Shown piece by piece: positions 8,235 through 16,954 of a DNA stretch of 50,784 bases. The translations under genes and the position numbers were made by a program. Numbering within the stretch: position 1 is the first letter of the stretch; each line of letters starts with the position of its first letter. Below the pieces are notes generated by a model. The model searched no databases, was not told the origin of the DNA, and worked only from the letters and a program-made list of their open reading frames with translations. The stretch is from Methanothermococcus sp. (GTDB taxonomy: Archaea > AGJL01 > Methanococci > Methanococcales > Methanococcaceae): the NCBI RefSeq assembly GCF_015523155.1, contig NZ_WAKW01000048.1, positions 1-50,784 of the forward strand, written 5' to 3'.

Positions 8235-8439
8235 TTTTAACCCCTCATATATTATAAAATGTCAGAATATCTTCAATTAATGGTAAATAAGATTATAATT
8301 AAAATATGTATATATAATTAAAATATAATTATTGTGGATAATTTAATAATTTAATAAATAATATAAAGAACATAATCTATAAAAAACAATGCAAATATAT
8401 TATAATGATAAATTGTAATATATCCAATTTTTTTCATTA

Positions 8440-8501
8440 AACTGCAATGATGAGTGCCGACTTCACTGATTCGTGATGACAACGGGGACAGCTGAGCAGT
8501 T
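8440..8501 (+). ncRNA. C/D box guide sRNA (predicted 2'-O-methylation guide)
   Basis: All parts of an archaeal C/D box sRNA are present in order. A terminal stem AACTGC/GCAGTT (8440-8445 and 8496-8501) encloses box C ATGATGA (8447-8453), guide one GTGCCGACTTCA (8454-8465), box D' CTGA (8466-8469), box C' TGATGA (8474-8479), guide two CAACGGGGACAG (8480-8491) and box D CTGA (8492-8495). Each spacer is 12 bases, the usual size for an sRNP with L7Ae, Nop5 and fibrillarin. By the fifth-nucleotide rule the guides would direct methylation of a G in UGAAGUCGGCAC and a C in CUGUCCCCGUUG; which RNAs contain these was not determined. A TATA-like AATATATTATAATG (about 8394-8407) lies upstream and a T-rich stretch follows. 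Confidence 0.93.
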
Positions 8502-8513
8502 ATTTTTTTATTT
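8502..8513 (+). terminator. T-rich tract after the C/D box RNA
   Basis: ATTTTTTTATTTT-type sequence directly follows the closing stem of the guide RNA, consistent with archaeal oligo-T termination. Confidence 0.4.
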
Positions 8514-8557
8514 TAAATTAACATGTTGAGTATTTTAGTATATTTTAGTATTTTTAA

Positions 8558-10855
8558 TTATATATTATACATTGAAAGTTTCATCTGACCAAATTTAACA
8601 TCCACACCCAGTTCCTCTAAAATTTTCTTTGTTATTTTTTCTCCCAATAAATTAACAACTTTTTTATGATTATTAACAATATCTCCTACATTTTTTATAC
8701 CGGAATTATATAATATTCGAGCTCTGACTCTACCAACATGTTTTATTTTTAGGAGCTCTATAATGTCCTGTTTTGCACCATATTCTATTCTTATCTCCAA
8801 ATCATTTAAACAATCTCTTATGAATTTATTATCAATATCCAGTAAATTAAATATTTCCTTTGTGGAATGGACCATCCATTTTGACTGTTCCACCTTATAT
8901 CTTAAAATCCCAGGTTCAATGTTATATCTCTCCAAAATTTTTTCCTCTGGAACTTCATTAATCCAATCATAGAACATTTTGGCATTTTTAAAATATTCTA
9001 AATTTTCCAAAGATATATCATCATTTATATCTATACCTATGTTTAAATTTATCATCTCATAAATTAAATCCTCCTCTTCAAATTTTTTTATTCTTAAAAC
9101 TGGCTGCATTTCGGTGGTTTTTGAGATTATATATAGTATATGAAAAATATAGTAATCCATTGTTTTTGGATTCATTGAATTTAATGTTTTTTTGTGGAGC
9201 TCCTTCAATCCATCTATGATAATTTCTGCACTTAGTGGGTCTATGTAGAGCTCCGAGACTCTCTTTCCAAGGGGTGTGATGGTATAAGATATATTTTCCT
9301 CTTTATTCCTTGATTTAATGGTCAATGAATTATCATCCAATACAAGCATTTTTATATTACTGTTATTGTTATTATCATTTGAACCGTAATTTAACTGTAT
9401 AAATCCATTTTTCTTTAAAAAATTGGTTATTTCATCAATATTTTCTAAAATTTTTTCAGTATTTTGGTATTGATGAGCATAGAATGTATTTTTTATAAAT
9501 TCCTCTAAATCATTTTTGTTTTTAACCTCGCCTGTGGTAATTAACCCAAGTATATGAGTCCTTAAAACCTTCTGATTAGATAGCTTTGAGTAAATTTCCT
9601 CCATATTTCCAATTAAATAATTCTTTGCATTTTCAATGGTTTCCGGATTCTCCGTATTGCTTACATATATTATTCCTTCTCCATAGGGGTCTAAATTTGG
9701 TCTTCCCGCCCTACCAATACATTGATGGATTTCCATTTTTGGAATTGGAACCATACCCCTATTGGAAAATCTCCTTAAATCCCTTATAATCGCCCTTCTA
9801 CATGGTGCGTTAATGCCTATGCTTAAAGTTGGAGTACAGCATATTACCTTTATAAGTTTTTTTCTGAACCCATCTTCAACAATTTTCCTCTGTTCATAGG
9901 TTAAACCTGCGTGGTGGAATGCTACGCCCTTTTCAATACATTCCGCAAGGGTTTTGCAGGTTTCTGTTGGTGGGTCAAGGGCACTTAGAACTTCCTCTTT
10001 TAAATTTCGGAGCTCCGATAATTCATCAGCTGATAAATATTTTTTTAAATTTAATTTTTTTGCCTCATTAACTGCTCCCCTCTTTGAATTGCAAAATATC
10101 AAACATGAGCCATCCTTTAAAATGCTGTCCACTACAAGATTAAACATGCTGTTTTTAGATGTTCCATTAATGATATACTCTTCTACCACATTGCCCTCAT
10201 TATCAATGAACATGATTTTATCGTCATAACTTAATCCTTTTTTTAGTTCAACAGGTCTCCATTCGTCCATAATAAGTTCAGCATTTAACCATTTGGCAAA
10301 CTCTTCGGGATTTCCTATGGTGGCAGATAGTCCAATTATTTGGGTATTGTATTTGTTTTTTAGTTTTGTAAGTAGAATTTCGAGGGTTCCTCCCCTCCCA
10401 TCATCCCCTATTAAATGGATTTCATCCACAACTACAACAGATACATCCTTTATCCATTCAACCTTATGCCTTATAAGCGAGTCAAGTTTTTCCGCAGTGG
10501 TGATTATTAAATCATATTCCCTTAATTCATCTTTTTCGTCAAAATCTCCAATGGACAATGCTATTTTTAAACCATATTTTTCATATTTCTCTTTAAATTC
10601 CTCATATTTTTCACTTGCAAGTGCCTTTAATGGAACGATAAACAATCCCTTTTTATTTGTGGGATTTTTATTTTTATCCAAAAGATGATTTATAAATGCC
10701 ATCTCACCGATAAGTGTTTTTCCACTTGCCGTCGGTATACAGATTAAAAAATTTTTATTTTTGTTTAATAACCCCCCTTCAATTACTTTTTTTTGTGGTG
10801 GCCTGAGCTCTGTAATACCATTTTCTTTTAAAACTTCCAATAGGGTATTTAACAT
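8558..10855 (-). CDS. hel308: Ski2-type DNA helicase Hel308
   Basis: A 765-residue superfamily 2 helicase. A Q motif (RPPQ, residues 18-21), Walker A IPTASGKT (40-47), DEIH with the following LIGDDGRGG, the SAT motif (LSATIGNP), and motif VI QCIGRAGRPNLDPYGEG make up the motor. A winged-helix and ratchet region follows, then a C-terminal helix-hairpin-helix (HVGRVRARILYNSGI). Hel308 unwinds lagging strands at stalled forks in archaea. It is somewhat longer than the usual about 700 residues, with an Asn-rich stretch (YGSNDNNNNSN) as one insertion. It is transcribed alone; GGTG precedes the ATG. Confidence 0.93.
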   Translation of the reverse strand: MLNTLLEVLKENGITELRPPQKKVIEGGLLNKNKNFLICIPTASGKTLIGEMAFINHLLDKNKNPTNKKGLFIVPLKALASEKYEEFKEKYEKYGLKIALSIGDFDEKDELREYDLIITTAEKLDSLIRHKVEWIKDVSVVVVDEIHLIGDDGRGGTLEILLTKLKNKYNTQIIGLSATIGNPEEFAKWLNAELIMDEWRPVELKKGLSYDDKIMFIDNEGNVVEEYIINGTSKNSMFNLVVDSILKDGSCLIFCNSKRGAVNEAKKLNLKKYLSADELSELRNLKEEVLSALDPPTETCKTLAECIEKGVAFHHAGLTYEQRKIVEDGFRKKLIKVICCTPTLSIGINAPCRRAIIRDLRRFSNRGMVPIPKMEIHQCIGRAGRPNLDPYGEGIIYVSNTENPETIENAKNYLIGNMEEIYSKLSNQKVLRTHILGLITTGEVKNKNDLEEFIKNTFYAHQYQNTEKILENIDEITNFLKKNGFIQLNYGSNDNNNNSNIKMLVLDDNSLTIKSRNKEENISYTITPLGKRVSELYIDPLSAEIIIDGLKELHKKTLNSMNPKTMDYYIFHILYIISKTTEMQPVLRIKKFEEEDLIYEMINLNIGIDINDDISLENLEYFKNAKMFYDWINEVPEEKILERYNIEPGILRYKVEQSKWMVHSTKEIFNLLDIDNKFIRDCLNDLEIRIEYGAKQDIIELLKIKHVGRVRARILYNSGIKNVGDIVNNHKKVVNLLGEKITKKILEELGVDVKFGQMKLSMYNI

Positions 10856-11058
10856 ATATTTACACCAAATTATTCTTTTTAAATTTTAATGTTTAGCATA
10901 TATATAATTTTTTTGATAATACCATTTATAAAAATATATTTAATAATTATTACAAAAAAAATTTATAGAAAATTATATATATTACTTATTTGTGTATATG
11001 TATTATTGTATTACAAATATATAACTAAATATTAAAAAATATAAAAAAAGGTGAAAAT

Positions 11059-11730
11059 ATGCATATACCTGATGGGTATTTAGGCCCAATAACATGTGCA
11101 ATATTTTATATTGTAATGCTGTTTATTTGGGCAATTGCAATTAAAAAGTTAAAAACCTTGCATCCAAAACAAATACCATTACTTGGGGTATTAACTGCAT
11201 TTTCTTTTCTTGTAATGATGTACAACCTACCTGTACCAGATGGAACCACTGCCCATATGGTAGGTGGAACCTTAATTGCAATATTAATGGGTAATCCATG
11301 GATAGCAACAGTTGCTATTTCGATAGTATTGTTAATACAGGCATTATTTTTTGGAGATGGCGGTATAACTTCCTTTGGGACAAACTGTTTTAATATGGGA
11401 GTAGTTCTACCATTTGTTGGATATTACTGTTATAAAATATTAAAGGATAAAATTGGAGATGTTGCTGCAAGTGGTATTGGTGCGTATATTGGTATTGTTG
11501 TAGCTGCAATTTGTGCAGGATTTGAATTTGGAATCCAACCATTTATACAACCAGGTTATTGTCCTTACCCATTTACAGTATCAGTTCCAGCAATGGCATT
11601 GGCTCACTTAACAACCGCTGGACCAGCTGCTGCCATAGTAACTGCAATAGTGGTATGGTATATTAAAAAGTCAAGACCAGATTTATTTAATCTCTCAAAA
11701 CTTGAAGGTGGTGAAAAAAATGAACTTTAA
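11059..11730 (+). CDS. cbiM: ECF transporter substrate-binding membrane protein CbiM (cobalt/nickel)
   Basis: A 223-residue membrane protein starting MHIPDGYLGP; the N-terminal amine with His2 and nearby residues forms the metal site in CbiM/NikM proteins. Several hydrophobic helices follow, with FGDGGITSFGTNCFNMG as a family signature. It is the first gene of a cbiM-cbiN-cbiQ-cbiO set and overlaps the next gene by 11 bases. It would bring Co2+ (or Ni2+) into a cell that needs both for corrinoids, hydrogenases and F430. The metal cannot be decided from sequence alone. Confidence 0.9.
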   Translation: MHIPDGYLGPITCAIFYIVMLFIWAIAIKKLKTLHPKQIPLLGVLTAFSFLVMMYNLPVPDGTTAHMVGGTLIAILMGNPWIATVAISIVLLIQALFFGDGGITSFGTNCFNMGVVLPFVGYYCYKILKDKIGDVAASGIGAYIGIVVAAICAGFEFGIQPFIQPGYCPYPFTVSVPAMALAHLTTAGPAAAIVTAIVVWYIKKSRPDLFNLSKLEGGEKNEL

Positions 11731-12070
11731 CGACCCTCTGGTAAAAAAATTTTTTATAGTTATTGGTATTTTGGTGGTATTATCTCCACTGGGTATTTTA
11801 CTAACATGGAATTACGGTGATGCTTGGGGAGAATGGGGAGTAGAAGATTTAAGCAGTAGTGTTCATGCCAATATTTCAGGTCTTGAATCTCTTTCAGATA
11901 TTTGGAGCTATGCTCCCCTTCCAGATTATGATATTCCTGGATGGGATGACCCTGTTCATGCTTCCATAGGTTATATAATATCTGCAATAGTTGGGGTTAT
12001 ATTGGCTCTGGCTATATACTATGGCCTCATAAAAATAATAAAACCATCTTCATCCAACTACAATCAATAA
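11720..12070 (+). CDS. cbiN: CbiN-like/PDGLE-domain accessory subunit of the cobalt/nickel transporter
   Basis: A 116-residue protein with one transmembrane segment at each end (VIGILVVLSPLGILLTW and IISAIVGVILALAIYYGL) and a roughly 50-residue extracytoplasmic loop containing PDYDIPGWDDP. This is the layout of CbiN/PDGLE proteins that help CbiM load metal. The start at 11720, after GGTGGTG, is preferred over an upstream in-frame codon. It overlaps cbiM. Confidence 0.8.
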   Translation: MNFNDPLVKKFFIVIGILVVLSPLGILLTWNYGDAWGEWGVEDLSSSVHANISGLESLSDIWSYAPLPDYDIPGWDDPVHASIGYIISAIVGVILALAIYYGLIKIIKPSSSNYNQ

Positions 12071-12201
12071 TATTTAATTAATATATTTCTATACATACTT
12101 TTTTAATTTTTTATAAATTATTTATATATTATTATTCAAAATTTTTAATATTTTATAATTAGGTAGCGTATTATTGGTAATAAATTTTAATTGGTGAGTT
12201 A

Positions 12202-13023
12202 ATGAAATTATTTGATAAAACCATTGAAGGCGTTATTAAATATATAAATGAGGCAGTTTTTGCAGAAAAATATGCAAAAAGTAGGGGCATACTACAATCC
12301 ATAAATCCTAAAATAAAATTGATAGTTATTCTTTCCTTTGTAGTTATAACTGTTCTTACGAAACATTTGGAGGTTATTTTTGGATTATATGTTTTATCCT
12401 TAATCTTTTGTTATTTTTCCAATGTTCCATTGAAACACTATTTAAAGAGAGTATGGTTTTTTATTCCAATATTTACAGGTATCATAGCCTTACCAATTAT
12501 ATTTATAACACCTGGAAAACCAATTTATGTTTTACTTAACAGTCCGTATATAGCCATAACATATGAGGGAATATATTATGCCACAATATTTACGCTGAGA
12601 GTTGCTACTGCTGTATCCTACGCAGTTTTGCTTACAATAACAACAACATGGAACGATATAACAAAATCATTAAATAAACTTGGGATTCCTGATATGGTAA
12701 TTACCATAATGACAATAGCCTATCGTTATATTTTTCTTCTTATGAATACACTTATAGATTCCATGTATTCAAGAAAATCCAGATTATGCAAAAACTTGGG
12801 TATGAAGGAAAGTTGGATAGAAGCTGGAAAAAATATGGGGGCCTTGTTTATAAAAACGCATCAGATGGGTGAAGACCTATACTATGCCATGCTTTCAAGG
12901 GGTTATTTAAATGAACCTCAAACATATTCTGAATTTCACACTGAAACAAAAGATTACATATTTTTAATAATTTCAATTTTTATAATGGCAATTGCAATAA
13001 TTATTGATAGGTGTATATTATGA
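12202..13023 (+). CDS. cbiQ: ECF transporter transmembrane coupling protein CbiQ
   Basis: A 273-residue EcfT-type protein with about five membrane helices and the cytoplasmic coupling sequences DSMYSRKSRL and YYAMLSRGY, the Ala-Arg/Ser-Arg-Gly motifs that dock on the ATPases. It links CbiM/N to CbiO. The gene starts 131 bases after cbiN, with GGTGAG upstream, and its stop overlaps the cbiO start by four bases (ATGA). Confidence 0.92.
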   Translation: MKLFDKTIEGVIKYINEAVFAEKYAKSRGILQSINPKIKLIVILSFVVITVLTKHLEVIFGLYVLSLIFCYFSNVPLKHYLKRVWFFIPIFTGIIALPIIFITPGKPIYVLLNSPYIAITYEGIYYATIFTLRVATAVSYAVLLTITTTWNDITKSLNKLGIPDMVITIMTIAYRYIFLLMNTLIDSMYSRKSRLCKNLGMKESWIEAGKNMGALFIKTHQMGEDLYYAMLSRGYLNEPQTYSEFHTETKDYIFLIISIFIMAIAIIIDRCIL

Positions 13024-13955
13024 GTGAAAATATAAATAATATCAGTAATAATATAGGCATAAATAATGATAATGTAAATAAAAATATAAATAAAGAGATA
13101 ATCTTCAAATTAAAAAATGTATCCTATAAATATCCTGATGGAACATTGGCATTGGATAAGATTAATATGGAGGTTTATAGGGGTGAAATATTAGCAATAA
13201 TTGGCTCAAATGGTGCTGGGAAAACTACATTGTTAAAAATTTTAAATGGCTTGGAATTTCCCAGCAATGGAGAAGTTTATTTTGAAGGAAAAAAATTAAC
13301 TGAAAAAATTCTCACCAATAAAGAATCTATGAAATATTTTAGAAGTAGAGTGGGTTTTGTATTCCAAGACCCCGATATTATGCTTTTTAGTCCAACAGTA
13401 TGGGACGATGTGGCTTTTGGACCATTGCATTTATATTCAAAAGAAAAAGCAATAAATTCCACAGATAAAACCCTTAAAGATATGAATATTTATAAATTAA
13501 AAGATAAACATCCCTATAATATAAGTGGTGGGGAAAAGAAAAAAGCATCAATAGCATCTGTTATGTCCATAGAGCCAGAGGTTATATTAATGGATGAACC
13601 AACATCATATTTAGACCCAAAGAGTAAAAAATACATCATTCAATTGATAAAAAAATTGAATAAAATGGGTAAAACAATAGTTTTTGTAAGCCACGATCCA
13701 AATCTAATATCTGTTGCAGATATGTGCTATGTTTTAAACAAAAAAATAATTTTTAGTGGATATCCAAGAGATGTTTTTTCCAATGTAGAATTACTTGAAA
13801 GAGAAAATTTAGATGTTCCTGAGATAACAAAACTTTTTAAAAAAATAAAGGATGATCTTGGCAATAATAATATCGATAAAATACCAATCAATATAGATGA
13901 AGGTTATGAATTGTTGAAATCCATATTGAATAATGTAAATAATAAAAAAGAATAA
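13020..13955 (+). CDS. cbiO: ECF transporter ATPase CbiO
   Basis: A 311-residue ABC ATPase. Walker A GSNGAGKTT, Q-loop VFQDPD, signature ISGGEKKK, Walker B VILMDEPT and the switch histidine in FVSHD are all intact. The start is taken at 13020, in the four-base overlap with cbiQ. The first 25 residues are Asn-rich and low-complexity before the ABC domain, and about 60 residues follow it. It powers the CbiMNQO transporter. Confidence 0.93.
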   Translation: MSENINNISNNIGINNDNVNKNINKEIIFKLKNVSYKYPDGTLALDKINMEVYRGEILAIIGSNGAGKTTLLKILNGLEFPSNGEVYFEGKKLTEKILTNKESMKYFRSRVGFVFQDPDIMLFSPTVWDDVAFGPLHLYSKEKAINSTDKTLKDMNIYKLKDKHPYNISGGEKKKASIASVMSIEPEVILMDEPTSYLDPKSKKYIIQLIKKLNKMGKTIVFVSHDPNLISVADMCYVLNKKIIFSGYPRDVFSNVELLERENLDVPEITKLFKKIKDDLGNNNIDKIPINIDEGYELLKSILNNVNNKKE

Positions 13956-14375
13956 AAAATATATATTTTTAAGTAAGTGGATAATCAGAAACCCTTTTAA
14001 AATGTTAAATATACAAATAGGATACATATTGATAGTTATAGCGATAATAACAGTGAATTACATTAAAAACTTAATAAAATAGATAAGGAAAATGGAAAAA
14101 TAAGAACCACATAAAACCAAAAAAAGAATATTTAATTCTAAATCTTAAATGAAGTTTTTTAATAAAGTTAAGTATTTTAACATTATAATCTTATTTAATA
14201 GATAATGAGACTTTAATAACTTTTAAAAAATAAATAAAAAAATAAATAATGAATGTTATTTTAAATATCTATAATTATCTATATTTGACTACAGGAAGAC
14301 CCCATCATTACATATATAAAAATGTAAAATAATTATCGTAATATAAATAGGCAGGTTTAGTATAAAGGTGGAAGA
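13956..14375. other. 420-base intergenic region after cbiO
   Basis: A+T-rich DNA with many stops in all frames. One tiny frame at 14002-14082 could encode a 26-residue hydrophobic peptide (MLNIQIGYILIVIAIITV...), but no ribosome binding site is evident. Near 14290-14310 a slightly less A+T-rich stretch (GACTACAGGAAGACCCCATC) has no pattern I recognise. The next gene's promoter probably lies around 14310-14350. Confidence 0.4.
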
Positions 14376-14873
14376 ATGAACCTAGAAAGATTGTATGTTA
14401 TTCATGCATTGTGTGAATCCAAAATATTCGATAAGTTGAGAATCTTAATTGCAGAAAATGTTTCAAGAATCTATGATGTAAAAATTACAAATACATTAAA
14501 TCACAACACCTATTTTTTAAAATTTATAGTAAAAACTACTGGGGAAAACTGTGCAAAACTCTGTGAAACTTTACAGAAATATAACATGATCATTATAAAT
14601 TGTTATGAGTTGGTATTTCCATCGTATAAAATTAGAATAAAAGGAGATGCTGAGAAATGTCTTGTTATTCAAAGAGAATTATTAAATGCTTTTATATCTT
14701 GTGGTGCTGTTCCTTTAAAAACTGAAATTACATCTAATGACCTCATAACAGCAATTTTAGATATTATTGTAACCAACAAAGATCCCTCTACGTGTGTAAA
14801 ATTTTTAGAGATTTTAAGAAAAAACGACGATTTATCTTACACGATAAACCCCATAGAATCATATGAATTTTAA
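14376..14873 (+). CDS. Unrecognised protein, 165 residues
   Basis: It begins MNLERLYVIHALCESKIFDK after GGTGGAAGA, a good ribosome binding site, and codon use looks native. Predicted structure alternates helices and strands: TYFLKFIVKTTGENCAKLCETLQKY and a second similar unit YKIRIKGDAEKCLVIQRELLNAF suggest two ferredoxin-like or ACT-like halves. Four Cys are present (13, 54, 58, 72 approximately) without a clear metal motif. No transmembrane segment is seen. It precedes the HEAT-like gene in the same direction. I cannot assign a function. Confidence 0.7.
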   Translation: MNLERLYVIHALCESKIFDKLRILIAENVSRIYDVKITNTLNHNTYFLKFIVKTTGENCAKLCETLQKYNMIIINCYELVFPSYKIRIKGDAEKCLVIQRELLNAFISCGAVPLKTEITSNDLITAILDIIVTNKDPSTCVKFLEILRKNDDLSYTINPIESYEF

Positions 14874-14961
14874 AATAATAATATTTATTTAAATATTTAA
14901 AATATTTTAAGAATTTATTATTGGTTCAAATATAGGATATATTTAACTATTGGGTGGTTTA

Positions 14962-15894
14962 ATGGACATCCCTTTTTTTAATTCAAAATCCCGTAAATTA
15001 AAAAAACTTTTAGAAGAAGGAAAACTTCGGGAAGCTCAAAAACTTATAGAAAACAATACATCCCTCCTAAACTCCCTTATAAACTACATACATTCAAACA
15101 ATTCCAATGTGGTATCCAATGCAATATATATTGCAACAAAAATATTCTTAAAGTATAACCAAAATATTGAGCTCTTATTTCCATATATAAAAGAATGTTT
15201 AAAAAGTGATAATGAAAACCTTGTGCTTAATACTTTAATATCTTTGAAAATTATGCTTAATTCCAATCCAAAATATTACAATAGAGTGGAGGAAGAACTT
15301 TTAAATATAAATGAAAAATTTACAAATATGGAGATAAGAAATTATACTTGGGAATTGATTAAAAAATATGGTAAATTACTTAAATCAGAAAATGAAACCA
15401 GTCAAGTATATATACGTATCAAAAAATTGATAAATTCTACAAGACAGGAATCTTTGATTAAAAAATTATTTAATAAAGGAGCATGCATGTTAAATCTAAA
15501 TAAAATAGAAAAATTAGACATCGCAAAAGAATTCAATTCATCAATAAAAAGGGATGATTTAAAAGGGAATTTGGAACTTATAAAAAATAATAATATTGAA
15601 AAATTAGCTCCATTGAATATTGCCTACTGTCTTTCCACAGTATCTACATTAAATGAAGAGGAGTTAGAGGAGGTTATTGGAAATATTTTAAAACTTTTAT
15701 TCAATGAAAATGATATAGTTAGAAACATTGCACTGAATGCCATTTATGAGATTTCTAAACATCATCCGAGTATAATTTATAAAAATATATGTATTTTAAA
15801 AAGATATGGTAGTATATATGGCGAATCCATTGTATTCAATTTAATATTAAAAGAAATTTCAAAGAAATATAATTTAAAAGAAAAAAAATGTTAG
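14962..15894 (+). CDS. HEAT-like helical repeat protein, function unknown
   Basis: A 310-residue, almost fully helical protein. Units such as LLNSLINYIHSNNSNVVSN, LFPYIKECLKSDNENLVLN and LKLLFNENDIVRNIALNAIYEI look like HEAT/armadillo repeats, which usually scaffold protein contacts. The start is placed at 14962 behind GGGTGG; a longer frame would need TTG at 14950. Its end overlaps the end of the convergent AIR-synthase-like gene by four bases. No catalytic motif is seen. Confidence 0.7.
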   Translation: MDIPFFNSKSRKLKKLLEEGKLREAQKLIENNTSLLNSLINYIHSNNSNVVSNAIYIATKIFLKYNQNIELLFPYIKECLKSDNENLVLNTLISLKIMLNSNPKYYNRVEEELLNINEKFTNMEIRNYTWELIKKYGKLLKSENETSQVYIRIKKLINSTRQESLIKKLFNKGACMLNLNKIEKLDIAKEFNSSIKRDDLKGNLELIKNNNIEKLAPLNIAYCLSTVSTLNEEELEEVIGNILKLLFNENDIVRNIALNAIYEISKHHPSIIYKNICILKRYGSIYGESIVFNLILKEISKKYNLKEKKC

Positions 15895-16772
15895 TATTTG
15901 TAAGGGAACTCCTTTATAATATAGTTCATTTTTTCTTTATCAATATACATCTTATCACCTATTTTAAAGATTTTTTCATCGGTTATTTTTCCAAATGGAA
16001 TAATAGGACATCTATTGTTAATTGCTATATTTATAGCATCATTTAAACTGTTTTTATCTATACAAACAAGGTATGTTCCCAAATATCTTGTAGCTCTTGG
16101 ATAGGGAATTGCATTTATTTCAATGCCTTTTCTTGCCTTTGCAAGCATTTCAAGTATGTTGCAAAGCCATCCTCCCCTTGAAGCATCTTTACAGGCGTGG
16201 ACTTCCACACCATTTTCCAAAATTTTTAGAAATGTTTCGTATTTGTTTTTTGCCTTTTGAACTCTTTCTCCAATATCGCCCTCCACGGGATGACCGAGCA
16301 TAACTACCATGTCTCCAGCCTGAGATCCTCCATCTGTAATTAACCTATCATACATAAGCTCTCCAAATACTACCACACTAACACAGGATTTTAATTCTTT
16401 TTCTGTCTGTGTATTTCCACCTACAATAGGTATATTTAAACCCAGAGATTGCTTTTTTAATCCATCTACTGCCATTTTTATTTCTTCTTCATTCTGTGCC
16501 TGAATTGCATCCATGGCATACAATGGTTTTGCACCCATTGCCACAACATCGCATGATGTATGGATTAAGGCAGTTTTTGAACCTAGTTTTAAAGGATAGG
16601 GCCCTTCCATATTTATAACTTTTTTTCCGATTACTACTGCATCATCTCCTGCCCTAATTCCTCTTATTAACTCCGGAACTTTTGAATCCATATCCCATAA
16701 TTTTTTTCTAGGGTAGTTTGTTTCCATCATATGTTCTATTGCATGTTTTATTTCATATTCTATACATTCCAT
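15891..16772 (-). CDS. AIR synthase-related protein, probable methanogenesis marker 2
   Basis: A 293-residue member of the PurM/SelD/HypE/ThiL fold, which binds ATP across a dimer. GIRAGDDAVVIG near residues 38-49 is the first nucleotide-binding segment. ALIHTSCDVVAMGAKPLYAMDA and VGGNTQTE are conserved, and ACKDASRGGWLCNILEM matches the family's C-terminal domain. The methanogen-specific branch is annotated as methanogenesis marker 2, and this fits best; a kinase or synthase acting on another small molecule remains possible. It ends four bases inside the convergent HEAT-like gene. Confidence 0.7.
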   Translation of the reverse strand: MECIEYEIKHAIEHMMETNYPRKKLWDMDSKVPELIRGIRAGDDAVVIGKKVINMEGPYPLKLGSKTALIHTSCDVVAMGAKPLYAMDAIQAQNEEEIKMAVDGLKKQSLGLNIPIVGGNTQTEKELKSCVSVVVFGELMYDRLITDGGSQAGDMVVMLGHPVEGDIGERVQKAKNKYETFLKILENGVEVHACKDASRGGWLCNILEMLAKARKGIEINAIPYPRATRYLGTYLVCIDKNSLNDAINIAINNRCPIIPFGKITDEKIFKIGDKMYIDKEKMNYIIKEFPYKY

Positions 16773-16954
16773 GTTTTCATCTCATTTTATAATTTTATAT
16801 ATTTAAAATAAATAATTTTAAATGATTAGATTATAAAGGCATATTATAAAATCCATTTCATTTATATTTAATTAAAATATATCTAATTATCCTAGTGAAT
16901 TATTATATCTTTAATTTATTATTAATTTTTTAATTTTTTTATATTGGTGATTTA

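Larger units (their letters stand above)
8235..8557. other. Intergenic region between pyk and hel308, holding a guide RNA
   Basis: A 323-base gap of very A+T-rich DNA. The only clear feature is the C/D box RNA at 8440-8501, which stands out by base composition. Around it are promoter-like A/T stretches and no open reading frame of note. Confidence 0.7.

Noticed and set aside
10985-11025. TTTGT ... ACAAA inverted half-sites upstream of cbiM as a metal regulator operator
   Set aside because: The five-base arms with a long spacer in A+T-rich DNA are expected by chance and do not match a known NikR site.
14002-14082. A possible 26-residue hydrophobic peptide downstream of cbiO
   Set aside because: No ribosome binding site is seen, and short hydrophobic frames are common by chance in A+T-rich DNA.
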